Shown here: in pieces, positions 22,362 through 33,449 of the stretch
Numbering within the stretch: the first letter of the stretch is position 1
Layout: each line of letters begins with the position of its first letter
Source of the DNA: Simmondsia chinensis
Lineage: Eukaryota > Streptophyta > Magnoliopsida > Caryophyllales > Simmondsiaceae
Direction of reading: 5' to 3'
Length of the DNA: 64,000 nucleotides
Assembly: GCA_018398585.1 (NCBI GenBank)
Contig: JAGTTD010000005.1
Span: 14,807,355 to 14,871,354, forward strand
Position numbers and translations under genes: made by a program
Notes under the pieces: generated by a model
What the model was told of the DNA's origin: nothing
The model's input: the letters and a program-made list of their open reading frames with translations, nothing else
Database searches by the model: none

Positions 22362-23375
22362 TTAGAAAGCTTGCTCGGCCCTCTCACTCCAGTCCCATTT
22401 CACCTTCCCTGTCCGCTCAGTCAAAGGCTTGGCGATAATCCCATACCTCTGGATGAATCTCCTGCAGTACCCAGTCAGACCCAAAAGCCCACGCCGCTGT
22501 TTGATGTTAGTTGGAGTAGGCCATGCCTTGAAAGCCTCCAGTTTCATAGGGTCAGAAGCAACACCCCCATCCATGATGAGGTGACCCAAGTATTCAATTT
22601 GCCGGGCAGCAAAGGAGCACTTGCTGGCCTTAGCATACAATTGATGCCTTTGTGGCAACTGGAACACCACTCTCAAGTGTTTGACATGATCTTCCAAATG
22701 AGGACTGTAGACCAGTATATCTTCAAAGAATACTAACACAACCTAAGGTGGGGGTCAAAGATGGAATTCATCAGGGCTTGAAAAGTTGAGGGAGCGTTGG
22801 TTAGCCCAAAGGGCATAACCAAGAATTCGAAATGCCCAAAATGAGTTTTAAAAGCTGTCTTCTGCACATCTCCATCATGCATTCTGATCTGATGATAACC
22901 AGACCTAAGATCGATCTTGGTGAACAATCGAGCACTGCCCAGTTCATCCAAGAGCTTCTCTACCAAAGGAATGGGAAATTTGTCCTTAATTGTAGCTTGA
23001 TTCAGATCTCTGTAGTCCACACACATCCTCTAACTACCATCCTTTTTCTCAACGAAGACCACTGCTGCAACAAAGGGACTGGTGCTGTGTTGGATATATC
23101 CCTTTCTCAATAGTTCTTGAGTCATCTCGTCCATTGCGTCCTTTTGAAGGGTTGGATATCTATAGGGTCTCTTACTAATTGGCTGAGTGCCCTCCTTCAG
23201 GTGTATCCTATGGTCGAAAGGAGGTCTCCGTGGGGGTAATAGCTGTGGCAACTCAAAAAGGGAAGCATACTAATGCAACAATTGATTTACTGGTTCAGGA
23301 ATAGCTTCCTTCTATTTTTCTTCTAAGTTCAGCCCCACCATCATTAATTCTGGTCCCATCCAGCCCAATTCAGAT
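22362..23375 (-). pseudogene. Reverse transcriptase, gypsy element 1
   Basis: Motifs run in order: FDHRIHLKEGTQPISKRPYR (23150-23215), [20 protein letters not shown] with TAG for Trp at 23030-23032, [37 protein letters not shown], then a one-base shift near 22737 and [12 protein letters not shown]. The first Asp of the FxDD catalytic pair reads Glu (GAA), either a lineage variant or a lesion. The thumb and connection continue with IEYLGHLIMDGGVASDP and LLGLTGYCRRFIQRYG. Upstream stops at about 23254 and 23316 are both TAG where Gln is expected. Confidence 0.9.
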
Positions 23376-23383
23376 ACACCTAT

Positions 23384-24180
23384 CTACATTAGGGCAATCA
23401 ATGGGGAGTTCTCCATCACCTTAGTGATAGCTCTTGCCCCCGCGTTCTTACATCCATTAGCTCCATTGCCCTTTAGGATGGTGGTATCACCGTCCTTAGT
23501 ATAAGACATTGTCAGCTCCTTGAAGTTGCAACTGATGTCTTCTAAGGTTGAGAGCCATTCAATGCCTAGCACCATATCACAACCTCCCAAGGAAATGGCC
23601 AGAAAGTTTGACTGGTACTCTTTCCCTTGCATCTTCCAGGTCACACCCGCACACTGAGAAGAGCACTCCAGCTCACTGCCATCCGCAACCAACACTGGAG
23701 CTGTCTGAACTGGTTGCATAACACACCCTAACTTCAGGGCCATTCCACGATCTATGAAATTCTGAGTGGAGCCTGAGTCTATTAGTATGTGCAAGGGTTT
23801 CTTCTTGATAGATCCAACCACTCTGAGGGTCTGATAGTTGGCAGTACCAGTCAAGGCTTGTAACGATGTATGAGCTGTAGGTTCTGTCATCTGTTCTTCA
23901 GCATTATCCAGCACAGCCTCTTCAATGGGCTCTTCCCATTCATCTCCATCTACCTAGATCACAAACAATTGTGGCCCTATGTTCTTACAACTGTGTCCAG
24001 CCTCAAATTTTTCATCACAAAAGTAACATAACCCCTTAGCTCTCTTCTCCTACAGCTCGGCTCGAGACATGGTTCTTCGGGGTCTATTGGGAGAGTTAAA
24101 TGAGGGGCTCTACTGATGAACTCTTGGGGGAGTTGTCCTGAAGGTGTTTGGAGAGATCTTGGGATTGTTGGGGGTAGGAA
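23384..24180 (-). pseudogene. Gag zinc knuckle and aspartic protease, gypsy element 1
   Basis: The CCHC knuckle reads GLCYFCDEKFEAGHSCKN near 23985-24040. The retropepsin-like protease active site is HILIDSGSTQNFIDRG near 23745-23800, and GGCDMVLGIEWLSTL (23555-23600) is the flap-end motif shared with other plant gypsy proteases. Stops at about 23385, 23956, 24052 and 24115 are all TAG replacing an expected Gln. Between them the frame is unchanged. Confidence 0.85.
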
Positions 24181-24190
24181 GTATGGCAGT

Positions 24191-25018
24191 CTATAAGCAT
24201 AGTTGTATCGCTAAAGTTTCTACCCTAGCTTTAGCAAACTTAGCCAACCCCACAGCACTTTGAAGGGTCTGAGGACGCTTGGGCCTAACCTCCAAAGCCA
24301 AATCCTCTCTCAAACCAGTGAGGAAGCAACTAATCATTTGAGGTTCATTCAAATAAGCTCTCACAAATATCGAATCAAACTTAGCTAAGTAGTCTTTCAC
24401 TGACCCTTCTTGCTTCAAGCTCATGAGATCCGACATAGGATCCTCATAGACCTTCCCAAATCTTTCCCTCAGCTCGCCAGCATACTCTTCCCAAGCCATA
24501 TTCCACAGATTGCCTCTGGTCCTATCAAGCTTTAGATGCCAGTGGAGAGCTAGACCCCTGAGATGGATCGAGGCTAACCTGATCTTCTCAGCTTCAGGGG
24601 TGTTATCCAATAGGAACAATTGTTCACAGATGAATAACCACCCTATCACATCATCTCCCTCAAACAATGGGAAATCCATTCTACTTAAACGAGCAGAGTA
24701 GAGGTGATTACCATTTCCAGGATCTTGAGCTACCTCTCTAATGATCCCTCGAGCTGCGTTTGAGTTAGATCCTCCTCCCGGATGGCTTCCCCTATCATTC
24801 CCTCCTCTCTGCATCGTCCAATCCAGAAATAATTGTCTGAATTCCAACAGGTCATCAGCTATTTGCTTCACTGATCCCTCCAGATGCTTCACTGAACCCT
24901 CCAATCCATCAACCTTACCATTCAATCCCGTGATCGATTCCTCAGAGGATCGGAATCTGGTGGCCAAAGTCTCCTCAACACTGCGAATCTCAGCATTGGT
25001 TCTAGTCCCCTCAGCCAT
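24191..25018 (-). pseudogene. Gag, gypsy element 1
   Basis: The ATG at 25018 (MAEGTRTNAEIRSVEETLA) is the first in frame after the primer site. A predicted coiled coil at residues 15-60 contains GLEGSVKHLEGSVKQIADDL. The capsid-like Ty3 gag domain follows: MDFPLFEGDDVIGWLFICEQ, IRLASIHLRGLALHWHLKL, WEEYAGELRERFG and QEGSVKDYLAKFDSIF. The frame is open for about 275 codons and ends at a TAG (about 24188-24190) where Gln is expected, after which the knuckle region continues in the same frame. It would form the virus-like particle shell. Confidence 0.85.
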
Positions 25019-25050
25019 TTGATCAAATTCCACCCACAATTCCGAGGATC

Positions 25051-25065
25051 AGGCTCTGATACCAA
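25051..25065 (-). promoter_or_regulatory. Primer binding site of gypsy element 1
   Basis: In reverse complement TTGGTATCAGAGCCT directly follows the 5' LTR end, matching initiator tRNA-Met. Confidence 0.9.
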
Positions 25066-25519
25066 TGTTATGGAGTTCAAATTCCACAAATCCAAGTAAC
25101 CAGAAATAGATTTTTGAAGGAAGAGAAGAAGAATAGAAGAATAAAAGAATTGGAGAGAAGGAGAAGAAGATTGAAGATGAGAATAATTGTATTAATTTTT
25201 GAATTAAACCCTAACTAACTCATCTTAATCTATTTATACAAGGCATTAAAAAAAGAAATAACTAATTAATTCCAAAATTCACAAAGAAATACAGGAAAAT
25301 AGCGAAATAATTGGAAAAATTAGCTGAAGAACTACGCAGAGGCACATGCTTCCTGATCATGTGCCGCGCACATGGGCCAGGACTTCCTGCCAACGCGCTA
25401 ACTAAAAAGATTGAATTTCAAACCCCCTTTTCACCAGATAAACTGAATTTTCTGATTTTTGCAGCTAAATTGGAACCCGATCACCCAAATTGATCCTAAA
25501 TCACTAAATCCCTGTATCA
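25066..25519 (-). repeat. 5' LTR of gypsy element 1
   Basis: 454 bp, ending CCATAACA in sense orientation. It aligns with the 3' LTR with scattered substitutions and small indels (for example ACATGCTTCCTGATCATGTG versus ACGTGCCTTAACTGCCTTCC). Confidence 0.95.
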
Positions 25520-25800
25520 TATCGGTGGGGGGTCGTGTAGATGGCACGACAGTTGAAGACCTATGTTGCTTGCGGACGAGAGGTAACTGGCGACAGTGGC
25601 TGGTGACCGGTGATGATGGTGGTTGGTGATTGTGGTGGCTAGGGTTTCTTGTGTAATGTAGCGGGGTGGCTGGATTTTGATATTTTAGGGTTTTTTTTTT
25701 TTTTTTTCTTTTTGGGTCTAGAAGGAGAAAAGTAAAGAAAAATGAAAAAAAAATGTGCTTTGATTAGATAAAGTATTAACTTTGAGATAAGGGGGAGATT

Positions 25801-26487
25801 TGTAGGATATTATTTATCTCAAAACTAATATTAATCTGATTTGATTTAAATATGATTTCGGAAGATATTTGATATATGATTTAGTTACTTAATTTGTTTG
25901 TGATTATGATTGGATGACTCAATTATAAATAGAGATTGAGGATTATTATTTTAGGTGGAGAAAAAGAAAGGAAAGATGTGAGAGTTCAAGGGTTTTGTAA
26001 AGGGGGCTCGAGCGGGCACTCGGGCAGGGGAGAGATCTTTGATTGGGAGATGGGAGAGTTTTTGTAGCTTCTTCTTAATTATGTTTTGAGAGGGTTGGTG
26101 GCTTGCCGTGCAAAAGCTAAATTGAAGAGGGTTGGTGACTCACCATGTAGTAATTACACTTTGAGAGGGTTGGTGGCTTACCATGCAGCCGCTACACTTT
26201 GACAGGGTTGGTAACTCGCCATGCAGCAGTTACACTTGGAGAGGGTTGGTGACTTGCCATGCAATGGTCACATTGATGTTGTGATTGGGTTAATGATTGT
26301 ATATGGGGTTTCAGGGTTATAATTGAGGATTTTAATCCTTAAATTTCATAGTGGTTTGAGACATCCATTGGGTCTCGTGGTTTTTCCCTCCAGTTGAGAG
26401 AGGATTTCCACGGAAATATTGGCGTTATTGTTTCGATGCTTTTGATGTCTTTCACTTCTGTTGTGCTTGATTGTGTTGATTTTCCCT
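25801..26487 (+). repeat. 3' LTR of the copia-like element
   Basis: Starts TGTAGGATAT after GGGGGAGATT and ends about TTTTCCCT, where the left copy has CCCA. About 687 bp. It contains the 38-bp tandem array listed separately. Confidence 0.75.
26087..26275 (+). repeat. 38-bp tandem repeat in the LTR, about five copies
   Basis: The unit is GAGGGTTGGTGGCTTACCAT then GCAGCCGCTACACTTTGA, with copies differing at several positions. It lies downstream of the LTR promoter region, in a place where many plant LTRs carry enhancer-like repeats. Any regulatory role is inferred. Confidence 0.85.
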
Positions 26488-26810
26488 ACCGTTTATTACC
26501 TGGTGAGCCACCAACAATTTATAAATATTTGATTGAATTTTTTTATATGCTTGAAGTTATACTCGAATTTTTGATTATTTTATGTGATTTTTTGTGCTTG
26601 TGGGCTTGAGTTTTGTGTAGCGAGTTTTTAGGAGTAATCAAGGCTGAGTAATCAAGGCTTGTGATTATTACCCAAACCCAAGTATGAATCTTTAAAGTAA
26701 ACTAATATTGAATTGGAAGTTATAAAAGAGATAGTTAGTACTATGAGATAACTCATGCAATATCTAGAGTCGTTAGATGGGGTAATGTCATTAGACTAAT
26801 TCATTACGCC
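26488..26810. other. No feature seen
   Basis: About 320 bp of AT-rich DNA between two retroelements. No coding or repeat motif was recognised. Confidence 0.5.
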
Positions 26811-26992
26811 TGTGAGAATGAGAGTTAGTGGAGCATACCCAATAGGGTTGCTGAGACATATATTTATTGTAAAGAGTACAAGAATAATTACAGAATATTC
26901 TCAGAATAATATCAGAATAATATCAAAATAATATCAGGATAATATCAGAGTAAAATGAATATAAAATGAATATAATCTAATATATCCTAATA
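26811..26992 (-). repeat. 3' LTR of the truncated copia element
   Basis: In sense orientation it runs TATTAGGATATATTAG to CATTCTCACA (about 182 bp). Short direct words (GATATTATTCTGATATTATT) repeat near its start, and CTTGTACTCTTTACAATAAA resembles a polyadenylation region. The expected initial TG is TA. Confidence 0.65.
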
Positions 26993-26999
26993 CTCCCCC

Positions 27000-29440
27000 T
27001 CAATCTGTGCGAGGGGGACCTACGTGCAGATTGGCTTTATGGAAGCAGAAGCGATCAGTAGCCAATCCTTTGGCGAATATGTCAGCAACCTGTTTGGTAG
27101 TAGGTGTGTACCGAACCTGGATATCACCCTTAACAACCTTCTCACGAACATAATGGAAATCGACATCGACATGCTTGCTGCGATCGTTAGAGATAGGATT
27201 GACAGCCAGGTAGGTAGCAGAGACATTATCGTAGTAAACAAGAATCGGGCGAGTGTGGCGAAGACCTAAGTCACGCATAAGGTATCTGATCCAATCACAT
27301 TCAGCGACAACCTTAGCGACAACACGATATTCGAACTCAGTGGAAGATTTAGCGACCGTAGGTTGTTTCTTCGCACGCCACGAGATCAGATTAGGACTGA
27401 GAAATAGAGCAAAACCTGTGGTAGAGCGGCGAGTGTCAGGACAACCACCCCAATCAGCATCAGCATATGCCGTGACAGAAGTGCAGGACCCTGGGGCAAT
27501 GGTAAGGCCATGATCGGGCGTGAGCTTAAGGTACCGTAGGATGCGCTTAACCATCTGCCAATGGGAAGTAGTGTGAGAGTGCATAAACTGAGACACCCGA
27601 TTAACTGCATAAGCGATGTCTGGACGAGTCATGATGAGGTACTGAAGGGCACCTACCGCACTGCGAAACTCGGTCGGATCGAGTAGGAGAGACCCGTCAG
27701 TCACAGACAGCTGGACCCGAGCTGGCAAGGGAGTTTGCACGGGTTTAGCCTCAAACATGTCATGCTTACTCAAAAGATCAAGAGTGTATTTGTGTTGAGA
27801 AAGGAACAGACCATGTTTGGTGAATTTGGCCTCTATGCCGAGGAAGTAATGAAGGGGCCCAAGATCTTTCATGGCAAATTGTGTGGAAAGAGAAGCAATG
27901 AGGCGTGTGAGTAAAGAGGGGTCAGAGCCAGTCAGGATAATGTCGTCCACATACAAGAGCAGGCAAACGATACTACTAGGGGAGCGGTGTATAAATAGGG
28001 AGGGATCAGCCTTACTACAGTAGAACCCAAGACCATAGAGGAAGGTAATAAACCTATGAAACCAAGCTCGAGGGTCCTGTTTGAGGCCATATAGAGCTTG
28101 CGCAGGCGGCATACATGCGTCGGGTATTTCGGGTGAACGAACCCCGGAGGCTGACGCATGTACACCTCTTCTTTGAGAAAACCATGTAAAAACACATTTT
28201 TGACATCAAGTTGGCGAAAGGACCACTTATGAGTTACGGCAAGTGCAAGAATGAACCTGATGGTGGTGGGTTTAACAACAGGGCTAAAGGTCTCAAAGTA
28301 GTCAAGGACCTCACGTTGATGGAAACCTTGAGCGACAAGGCGGGCCTTGAACCGATCAACAGAACCATCAGGTTTATACTTGACTTTATACTTCCAAGTA
28401 CTTCCGACCACATTTTGAGAAGGCGATGCAGGAACTAGGTCCCATGTTTTGTTTTGAATAAGAGCATTGAACTCCTCAGCCATGGCTTCCTGCCACTGAG
28501 GGTTCTTAACGGCCTGTGAAAAACATGTTGGTTCCGGTATGACAACCACAGAGCTAAGAGACAGTATGTGTTTGGACTTGCGTATCCCGTCCTTGAGGCG
28601 GGTGCGCATGGGGTGGACATTCGAGGTGGAGGGTATGGCAGTGGAGGCAGGCTGAGGTTCGGGGTGATCAGCCAAGGAGGTCAGAGGGAGGTCAGGGTGA
28701 GAGGCTTGATGGGCGCCCACAGAGTCGCGAACAGGACTCGACTCAGCCGTGGGAACTGCATTGTCGGGGCCAAGTAATATGGCTGAAGGTGGGGAGGGAG
28801 GGGGAGTAATGGGAATCCGTGGTGGCGTGGGCAGGGGAGAACTCGAGCCCGAATCACCCAGAAGCCGTGTAGCAAGACTAAAGGTGGTCGTGGGCACAGA
28901 GTAAGTCAAAATCGGACTCGGGAGGGGAACGTCCAGGACTGTTTGGGTCGGCGGCGCATGCGAACTAGACACGAGTTCGGGATAAGGAAACAAATGCTCA
29001 ACCAAATGGACGTGACGACTAGTATAGACTCGTCCAGTAGTAGGGTCTAAACAACAATATCCTTTGTAACGACTTGCATATCCAATAAAGACGTAGGGGA
29101 CAGACCGTGGGGCCAATTTATGAGGGGTACGGGATGTGATGTTGGGGTAACAAGCACACCCAAAGACCGGGAAAGAATTGTATTCAGGCGCCTTTTTAAA
29201 CAGTTTTTCAAAGGGTGATAGATTTTGTAAAAGTGGGGTAGGCAACCGATTTATAATGTAACAAGCAGTGCAAGCAGTATCAGCCCAAAGTTTGGGTGGA
29301 AGACGCGCCTGGAAAAGTAGGGTCCATACCATTTCACTTAAATGTTGATGCTTTCGTTCCGCCACCCCATTTTGTTGTGGGGTTTCAGGACAGGAGAGGT
29401 GGAAGTGAATACCATGAGTGCGACAGTGCCCACTCTGAGT
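27000..29440 (-). pseudogene. Copia integrase, reverse transcriptase and RNase H
   Basis: The integrase end reads HGIHFHLSCPETPQQNGVAE (29340-29420) and FGCACYPNITSRTPHKLAPR. A proline/serine-rich linker follows. Reverse transcriptase has NKTWDLVPASPSQNVVGSTW, SVDRFKARLVAQGFHQ and LDVKNVFLHGFLKEEVYMRQ. A frameshift near 28090-28110 disrupts KLYGLKQ; the frame resumes with ALYGLKQDPRAWFHRF, the active site LLLYVDDIILTGSD, and RNase H with YADADWGGCPDTRRSTTG and KSSTEFEYRV. The stop at 27000 abuts the polypurine tract, so the C-terminus is natural. Confidence 0.9.
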
Positions 29441-31843
29441 AAAGACTAATACAAATTTAGAGCTTGTGGCCTAAATTTTAAAAGTCATTGTTGTATCAAG
29501 ACGTAATTCTTGGATCCTTGCTAGATTAGCTAACCGAATTTGTCCCCTAAACTTCTTAGATTGATTTATTAATTTAGATTTAATTGTTTTCTCGCGTTAG
29601 TTTATTTGATTTCCAATTTTCCCAATTAAACGGGAACCCTAATCACTTTAATATTTGACTTTAGTTTTATACTAATTCCTTGTGGATAGAACATCCGTAT
29701 ACTTGCCAGTAGCATGAATTCATACACTTGTAAGTGCACGATTTTTTACACATTAAAATTACATCAAGTTTTTGGTACACGTTGTCGGATTTTCTTTACA
29801 ACATCTTCAAAAGTGCTTAGTTTGTGAGTTTCCGATTCTTTTCAATTAGGGAGCATGGATATGGATATGCATATGTGATACGATATGATACCGATACTCT
29901 AGTATGTGATTTTTCAAAAAACAAGGATACGACACCTTGGGGACTCGCTACTTCAAATTTGTGTATTTATTTTTTTGTACATAGTCCATATAATTTATAA
30001 AAAAAAAAAATTAGTTTTTATCAAATTAACAATCTATCATTGTGTGTATAATGGAATCACTCAATTGGAAAGCACGGTACCATCTAAATAACTAAATAAA
30101 GTGACATTTTAGAGTCGTAGAAAAAAAGCAAGAACTTCATTTACTTTATTTCTCTAACAAACCCCTATTTTTCTGTCTCTTACACATTTTCTCTCTCTCT
30201 CTCTCTCAATTTCTATTTGCCCTATCTATTTTTCCCACCCAAACCCCTTATTGTGTCAAATTACATAGAATAAACTGTTATTGCTTTATTTCTCTGCCAA
30301 ACACAGCTGTGAAGATGCTAATTTTACTATAATGTTAGTGTATTTTTTAATTTAATTTAAATATATATAATCATATTTAAATGTATACAATATAATTAAC
30401 CTATTTGATATACATTCTAAATGTATCGGAACATATCGGATACGTGTCGTGCATGTGTCGGAAATTCAAAATTTAAGGAAAAAAATCGAATACTTTTTTC
30501 ATGTATCGGATGCATATCGGAGACCTATCAGTGTCGATATGTGTTGGACACCGTGCTCAAGCCAAAAAATGTATCGATGCTTCCTAGCGTTTCAAGTATG
30601 CTTCATCTCTACACGTTTTCAACCTATTAACGCAAAATTCCCACAAAGATGTACATGCATTAGCTGGAAATAACATTATGAGTGAGGTAAAAGGCATATA
30701 AAAATGAAATGCATCAAATATGCATCTTGGACTAGATAAAATTTCGTGACCATTTAATAATCCTTGTACAAAATCCAGTGGTGAAGACAAAACTAACGAC
30801 AATTTCATGTAAGAGCAATGCTATTGACAATGAAAAAAGGCAAGCGAGAAGGGCACGAGTGATGCCATCACAAGTATGATTAAATATTTAACTAACCCAA
30901 ACAAAGCACAAGGGGACTGCAGCTCATAAGGTAGAGACTTTGCATAGCAAAACGTGAGGCACGGGGTTAGATTCCCACTTCTGCCCTTTTCGTGTCCTTT
31001 TTTTCGTTGTATATAATTCCTCATCAAAGCCCAAAATAACAAAAGGGCATGAAGTCGTATTAAGCATTAAGCAATTTGTAATTTGTAACAACTCACCAAT
31101 AAACAATAATTGAACAAACATCAATACACTACTTGAGGCTATTGGCCATCACCAATTTCTTCTCTTTTTGTCTTTAGTTTTGATCGATCCATAAGATCTC
31201 TTTGAGATTAATTTTTCTTCTCTTTGTCGAGCAAATGCAAAGATTTCAAACTACGATGTCATTGGCACATTAATATCAAATTAATTAGATTTTGAAAGGA
31301 GCCTAATAGTTGTTTAGGATGGCTACCAAATATTAATTAATTATTATATAACACAAATATTTAAAAGTAAATCCTAGACAATAAATTAAGCATCCTATCA
31401 ACTTATAATTTTATAAGCAAAAATTGATTGAACTTCGAACAAAAATAAGAGGATAGTGAATGGCGTTTTTAGACCTTCTAGTCATGAGATTGAGGATCCC
31501 AAAGGGTAGGTAATTCGTGTTCCTCTCATTAGTCAAGACCAACAAGCTTTATATAGAAAAAACAAGACTTTGCCCATTAAAAAAAATCCTATTCTACAAA
31601 GTTTGACTCCAACTTGCACCCAACCATACAAGCCTAAAATGTTCCTCTTCTTATTAATCTTTAGAGTTGTTAGCGACAAGGAGCCCTAGGATTTTCCTTT
31701 GATTAAGTAACTCAGGAAACACACTTGTACTAGGAAACCAAAAGTTTTGGTGCAATTGAAACATTTGCCCACACATCCCAAAATTTTCTAACAATATACA
31801 CCTAGCCCAAGTGGCAGTTGATATGACGAAGCAAAGCCCACAA
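29441..31843. other. Gene-free DNA with small repeats
   Basis: No gene found. A (CT)n tract lies at 30191-30207. Positions 30425-30560 hold many TATCGGA and GTGTCGG words, and 29850-29945 has related GATACGA and ATACCGATAC words. They may be two ends of a short repeat, but the boundaries are unclear. A SINE-like segment is listed separately. Confidence 0.5.
30917..30985 (+). repeat. tRNA-derived SINE head (candidate)
   Basis: GCAGCTCATAAGGTAGAG resembles a tRNA A box region, and GGGGTTAGATTCCCA some 30 bp later resembles a B box (GGTTCGANTCC). A T-rich stretch follows. The spacing fits tRNA-related SINEs such as Au. The cloverleaf is poor, so this is not a working tRNA gene. Confidence 0.4.
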
Positions 31844-32280
31844 TGGCGCAGCACGGAAGCAGATTTCAGAATTGTTAAGTTCGTAAAACATATTAACGCA
31901 CGTCGCTTGAATTTCGCTCAAACAGATGTACTTATAATCCACCAAAAGAAATCCCTAAACTGGGAAAAATAATAAAATATTTTACTGAATAATAAGGAAG
32001 AAGTAGCCTCTTACTATAACCTGAGGTCCCTATTTATAGAAATAGAGATCTAAACAATATCAATTCAAATATGAATATAAAAACTAAACTAAAAGAAATC
32101 TAACTAAAAGGAATTCCAATAAGAATAGAAAACCTTGTACAAATATAAAACTAACCTGGCTCAATAAATCCAAACTATAAACTAATATATATAGAATTTA
32201 AAAGTACAAATATATTTAAATTCCTTTTAATCCGGTCATCTTCATGAATTCCTTATTTATATTATCCTCCTACCGCGTCC
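31844..32280 (-). repeat. 3' LTR of the RRM element
   Basis: About 437 bp. It contains an extra 50 bp (around 31948-31997) absent from the other copy, and the conserved minus-strand TATA region (CCTATTTATAG, about 32030). The many differences between the copies indicate an old insertion. Confidence 0.75.
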
Positions 32281-32291
32281 TTTTCCCCAAG
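32281..32291 (-). promoter_or_regulatory. Polypurine tract of the RRM element
   Basis: On the minus strand TTGGGGAAAA precedes the LTR, directly after the stop codon of the RRM frame. Confidence 0.6.
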
Positions 32292-32442
32292 TTACGAAAA
32301 ACGAATCCACGAGTTTTGCAGAAGGAGAATAAAATAGTGAATCATGGGCCATGATCTTGACTTGAGTAAAAGCTCTTGATCATTGTCAAAGAAAGAGCCT
32401 TGAATAAAATCTAGGAAGATTGTCAGAAAAATTATCAGGGAT
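32292..32442 (-). pseudogene. RRM element protein, C-terminal part
   Basis: Once one copy of the AACAT duplication is discounted, the frame from 38953 continues here without a stop for about 48 codons. It reads through LTIFLDFIQGSFFDNDQE and ends at TAA (32292-32294), immediately before the polypurine tract. The continuity across the 6.5-kb insertion and the stop position are strong signs that this was a genuine coding frame of the outer element. The tail is rich in large hydrophobic residues. I recognise no domain. Confidence 0.6.
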
Positions 32443-32447
32443 AACAT

Positions 32448-33408
32448 GTTAGAAAAATAATACAAGCTAAATCCAAATTAGTAGGAAAGTTGTATCCCAT
32501 TTGGTAAATACCCCATCCCACATTGTGAATACAAAATAAAGGCACCCAATCCCACATTGACAATTTAGAGGAGGGTAGTTGGGTTTATAAGGGTATATGT
32601 TTTTAACCCATTTGAATTAAGTCTTGGGTGAAGGAATGGTGGGAACCACAAGCGCGCCAGCCGCGCCGTGCTCGGGCGAGGTTGTGGGTGATCATTTTCC
32701 TAACAGGTATATTTATTTTACTGAAAAACTATTTGTAATTAATAAAATGATCCTTGCTAATTAAAACAAACATTTATGCTAATCAACCGTTTTGAACGTT
32801 GTCTTCTACCCGTTGAAACAAGATTACCCCACATTTATTTGCTTTGATTCATTTTTCCAGTATAAAAGAAAGGCTTTAGATCATACAGACACACACTCAA
32901 TCTCATACACTTCCTCTCTTGGTTATCTGATTTTCAGTCTTCTCTCTATATTCTTGGGCAAAGTTTTTGGGCGTTCCTAACCGGCAATTAACGAGCGCAC
33001 GTTAAGGGCCAGAGGTGGCGTATCTGTTTGCACCAAAGCAGAGGCGAATCGTCTTTTGGGACAGTGGTATTTCCCACGGCACGATATCTTCGGTATTTTC
33101 TATTCAACTCTCCCTCTTTCGGCATTATTTGATTGTCGTGTTTATTTATTTGGCTGTATTTTTCGATATACAATTACTGGAATTTTTATTGCATCATATC
33201 GAAGCACGACACTGCATTTTTTACTGTTTTCACGGGTAAAATTCACTGTATTTTTTGGTTTAAATTTCTTGTATTTTTCGGTTCATATCAACAAGATTTT
33301 TCGGCTAGTTTCTTGTATTTTTCTGTTGTCTTACTGTAATTTTTCAGCAGTATTTGTCTAAGTATTTTACGCAGTATTCTACTTGTCGTTGTACACGTTA
33401 TCTTTCCA
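32448..33408 (+). repeat. 5' LTR of copia element 3
   Basis: About 960 bp, aligned with 37966-38951. The TATA box TATAAAAG lies near 32863. The U5 side is unusually rich in TTTTTCGG and TATTTTTCGG words. No initiator tRNA-Met site follows, so the primer tRNA is unknown. Confidence 0.9.
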
Positions 33409-33449
33409 ATAATCTAAAAGACGATTTTTTGACGCACTAATATTTGAAC

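Larger units (their letters stand above)
20002..25519 (-). mobile_element. Ty3/gypsy chromovirus, gypsy element 1
   Basis: Complete structure on the minus strand: 5' LTR 25066-25519, primer site, gag, protease, reverse transcriptase, RNase H, integrase, chromodomain, polypurine tract, 3' LTR 20002-20458. The target duplication TATCG (19997-20001 and 25520-25524) is perfect. The polyprotein frame is largely continuous but broken by about a dozen stops and a few frameshifts. Lengths (5.5 kb, LTRs about 455 bp) and the C-terminal chromodomain fit small chromoviruses of the Reina kind. The lineage name is a guess. Confidence 0.95.
19586..26487 (+). mobile_element. Non-autonomous copia-like element, split by gypsy element 1
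   Basis: LTR-end sequence at 19586-19731 (CCCTCTAGTTGAGAGAGGG, then TTTCCACG and AATATTGG) recurs at 26340-26487. A mutated primer site follows the first copy, and a polypurine tract (GGGGGAGATT) precedes TGTAGGATAT at 25801. Apart from gypsy element 1 the interior is only about 530 bp and encodes nothing recognisable. The left LTR is truncated; only its last 146 bp or so can be aligned. No target duplication can be read because of that loss. Confidence 0.7.
26811..29440 (-). mobile_element. 5'-truncated Ty1/copia element
   Basis: The 3' part of a copia element on the minus strand: the end of integrase, reverse transcriptase, RNase H, a polypurine tract (AGGGGGAG, 26993-27000) and a short 3' LTR. 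Coding sequence stops abruptly near 29440 inside the integrase core. Gag, protease and the 5' LTR are absent. No left-hand target duplication can be matched. Confidence 0.85.

Noticed and set aside
22371..22736. Plus-strand frames opposite the gypsy element 1 polymerase (also 24741-25022)
   Set aside because: They are antisense shadows of reverse transcriptase and gag.
26087..26275. CRISPR-like array (38-bp repeats)
   Set aside because: The units are head to tail without spacers and lie inside an LTR of a plant element.
30917..30985. Functional tRNA gene
   Set aside because: The A and B box-like words are there, but acceptor and anticodon stems do not pair well, so only a SINE or pseudogene is supportable.
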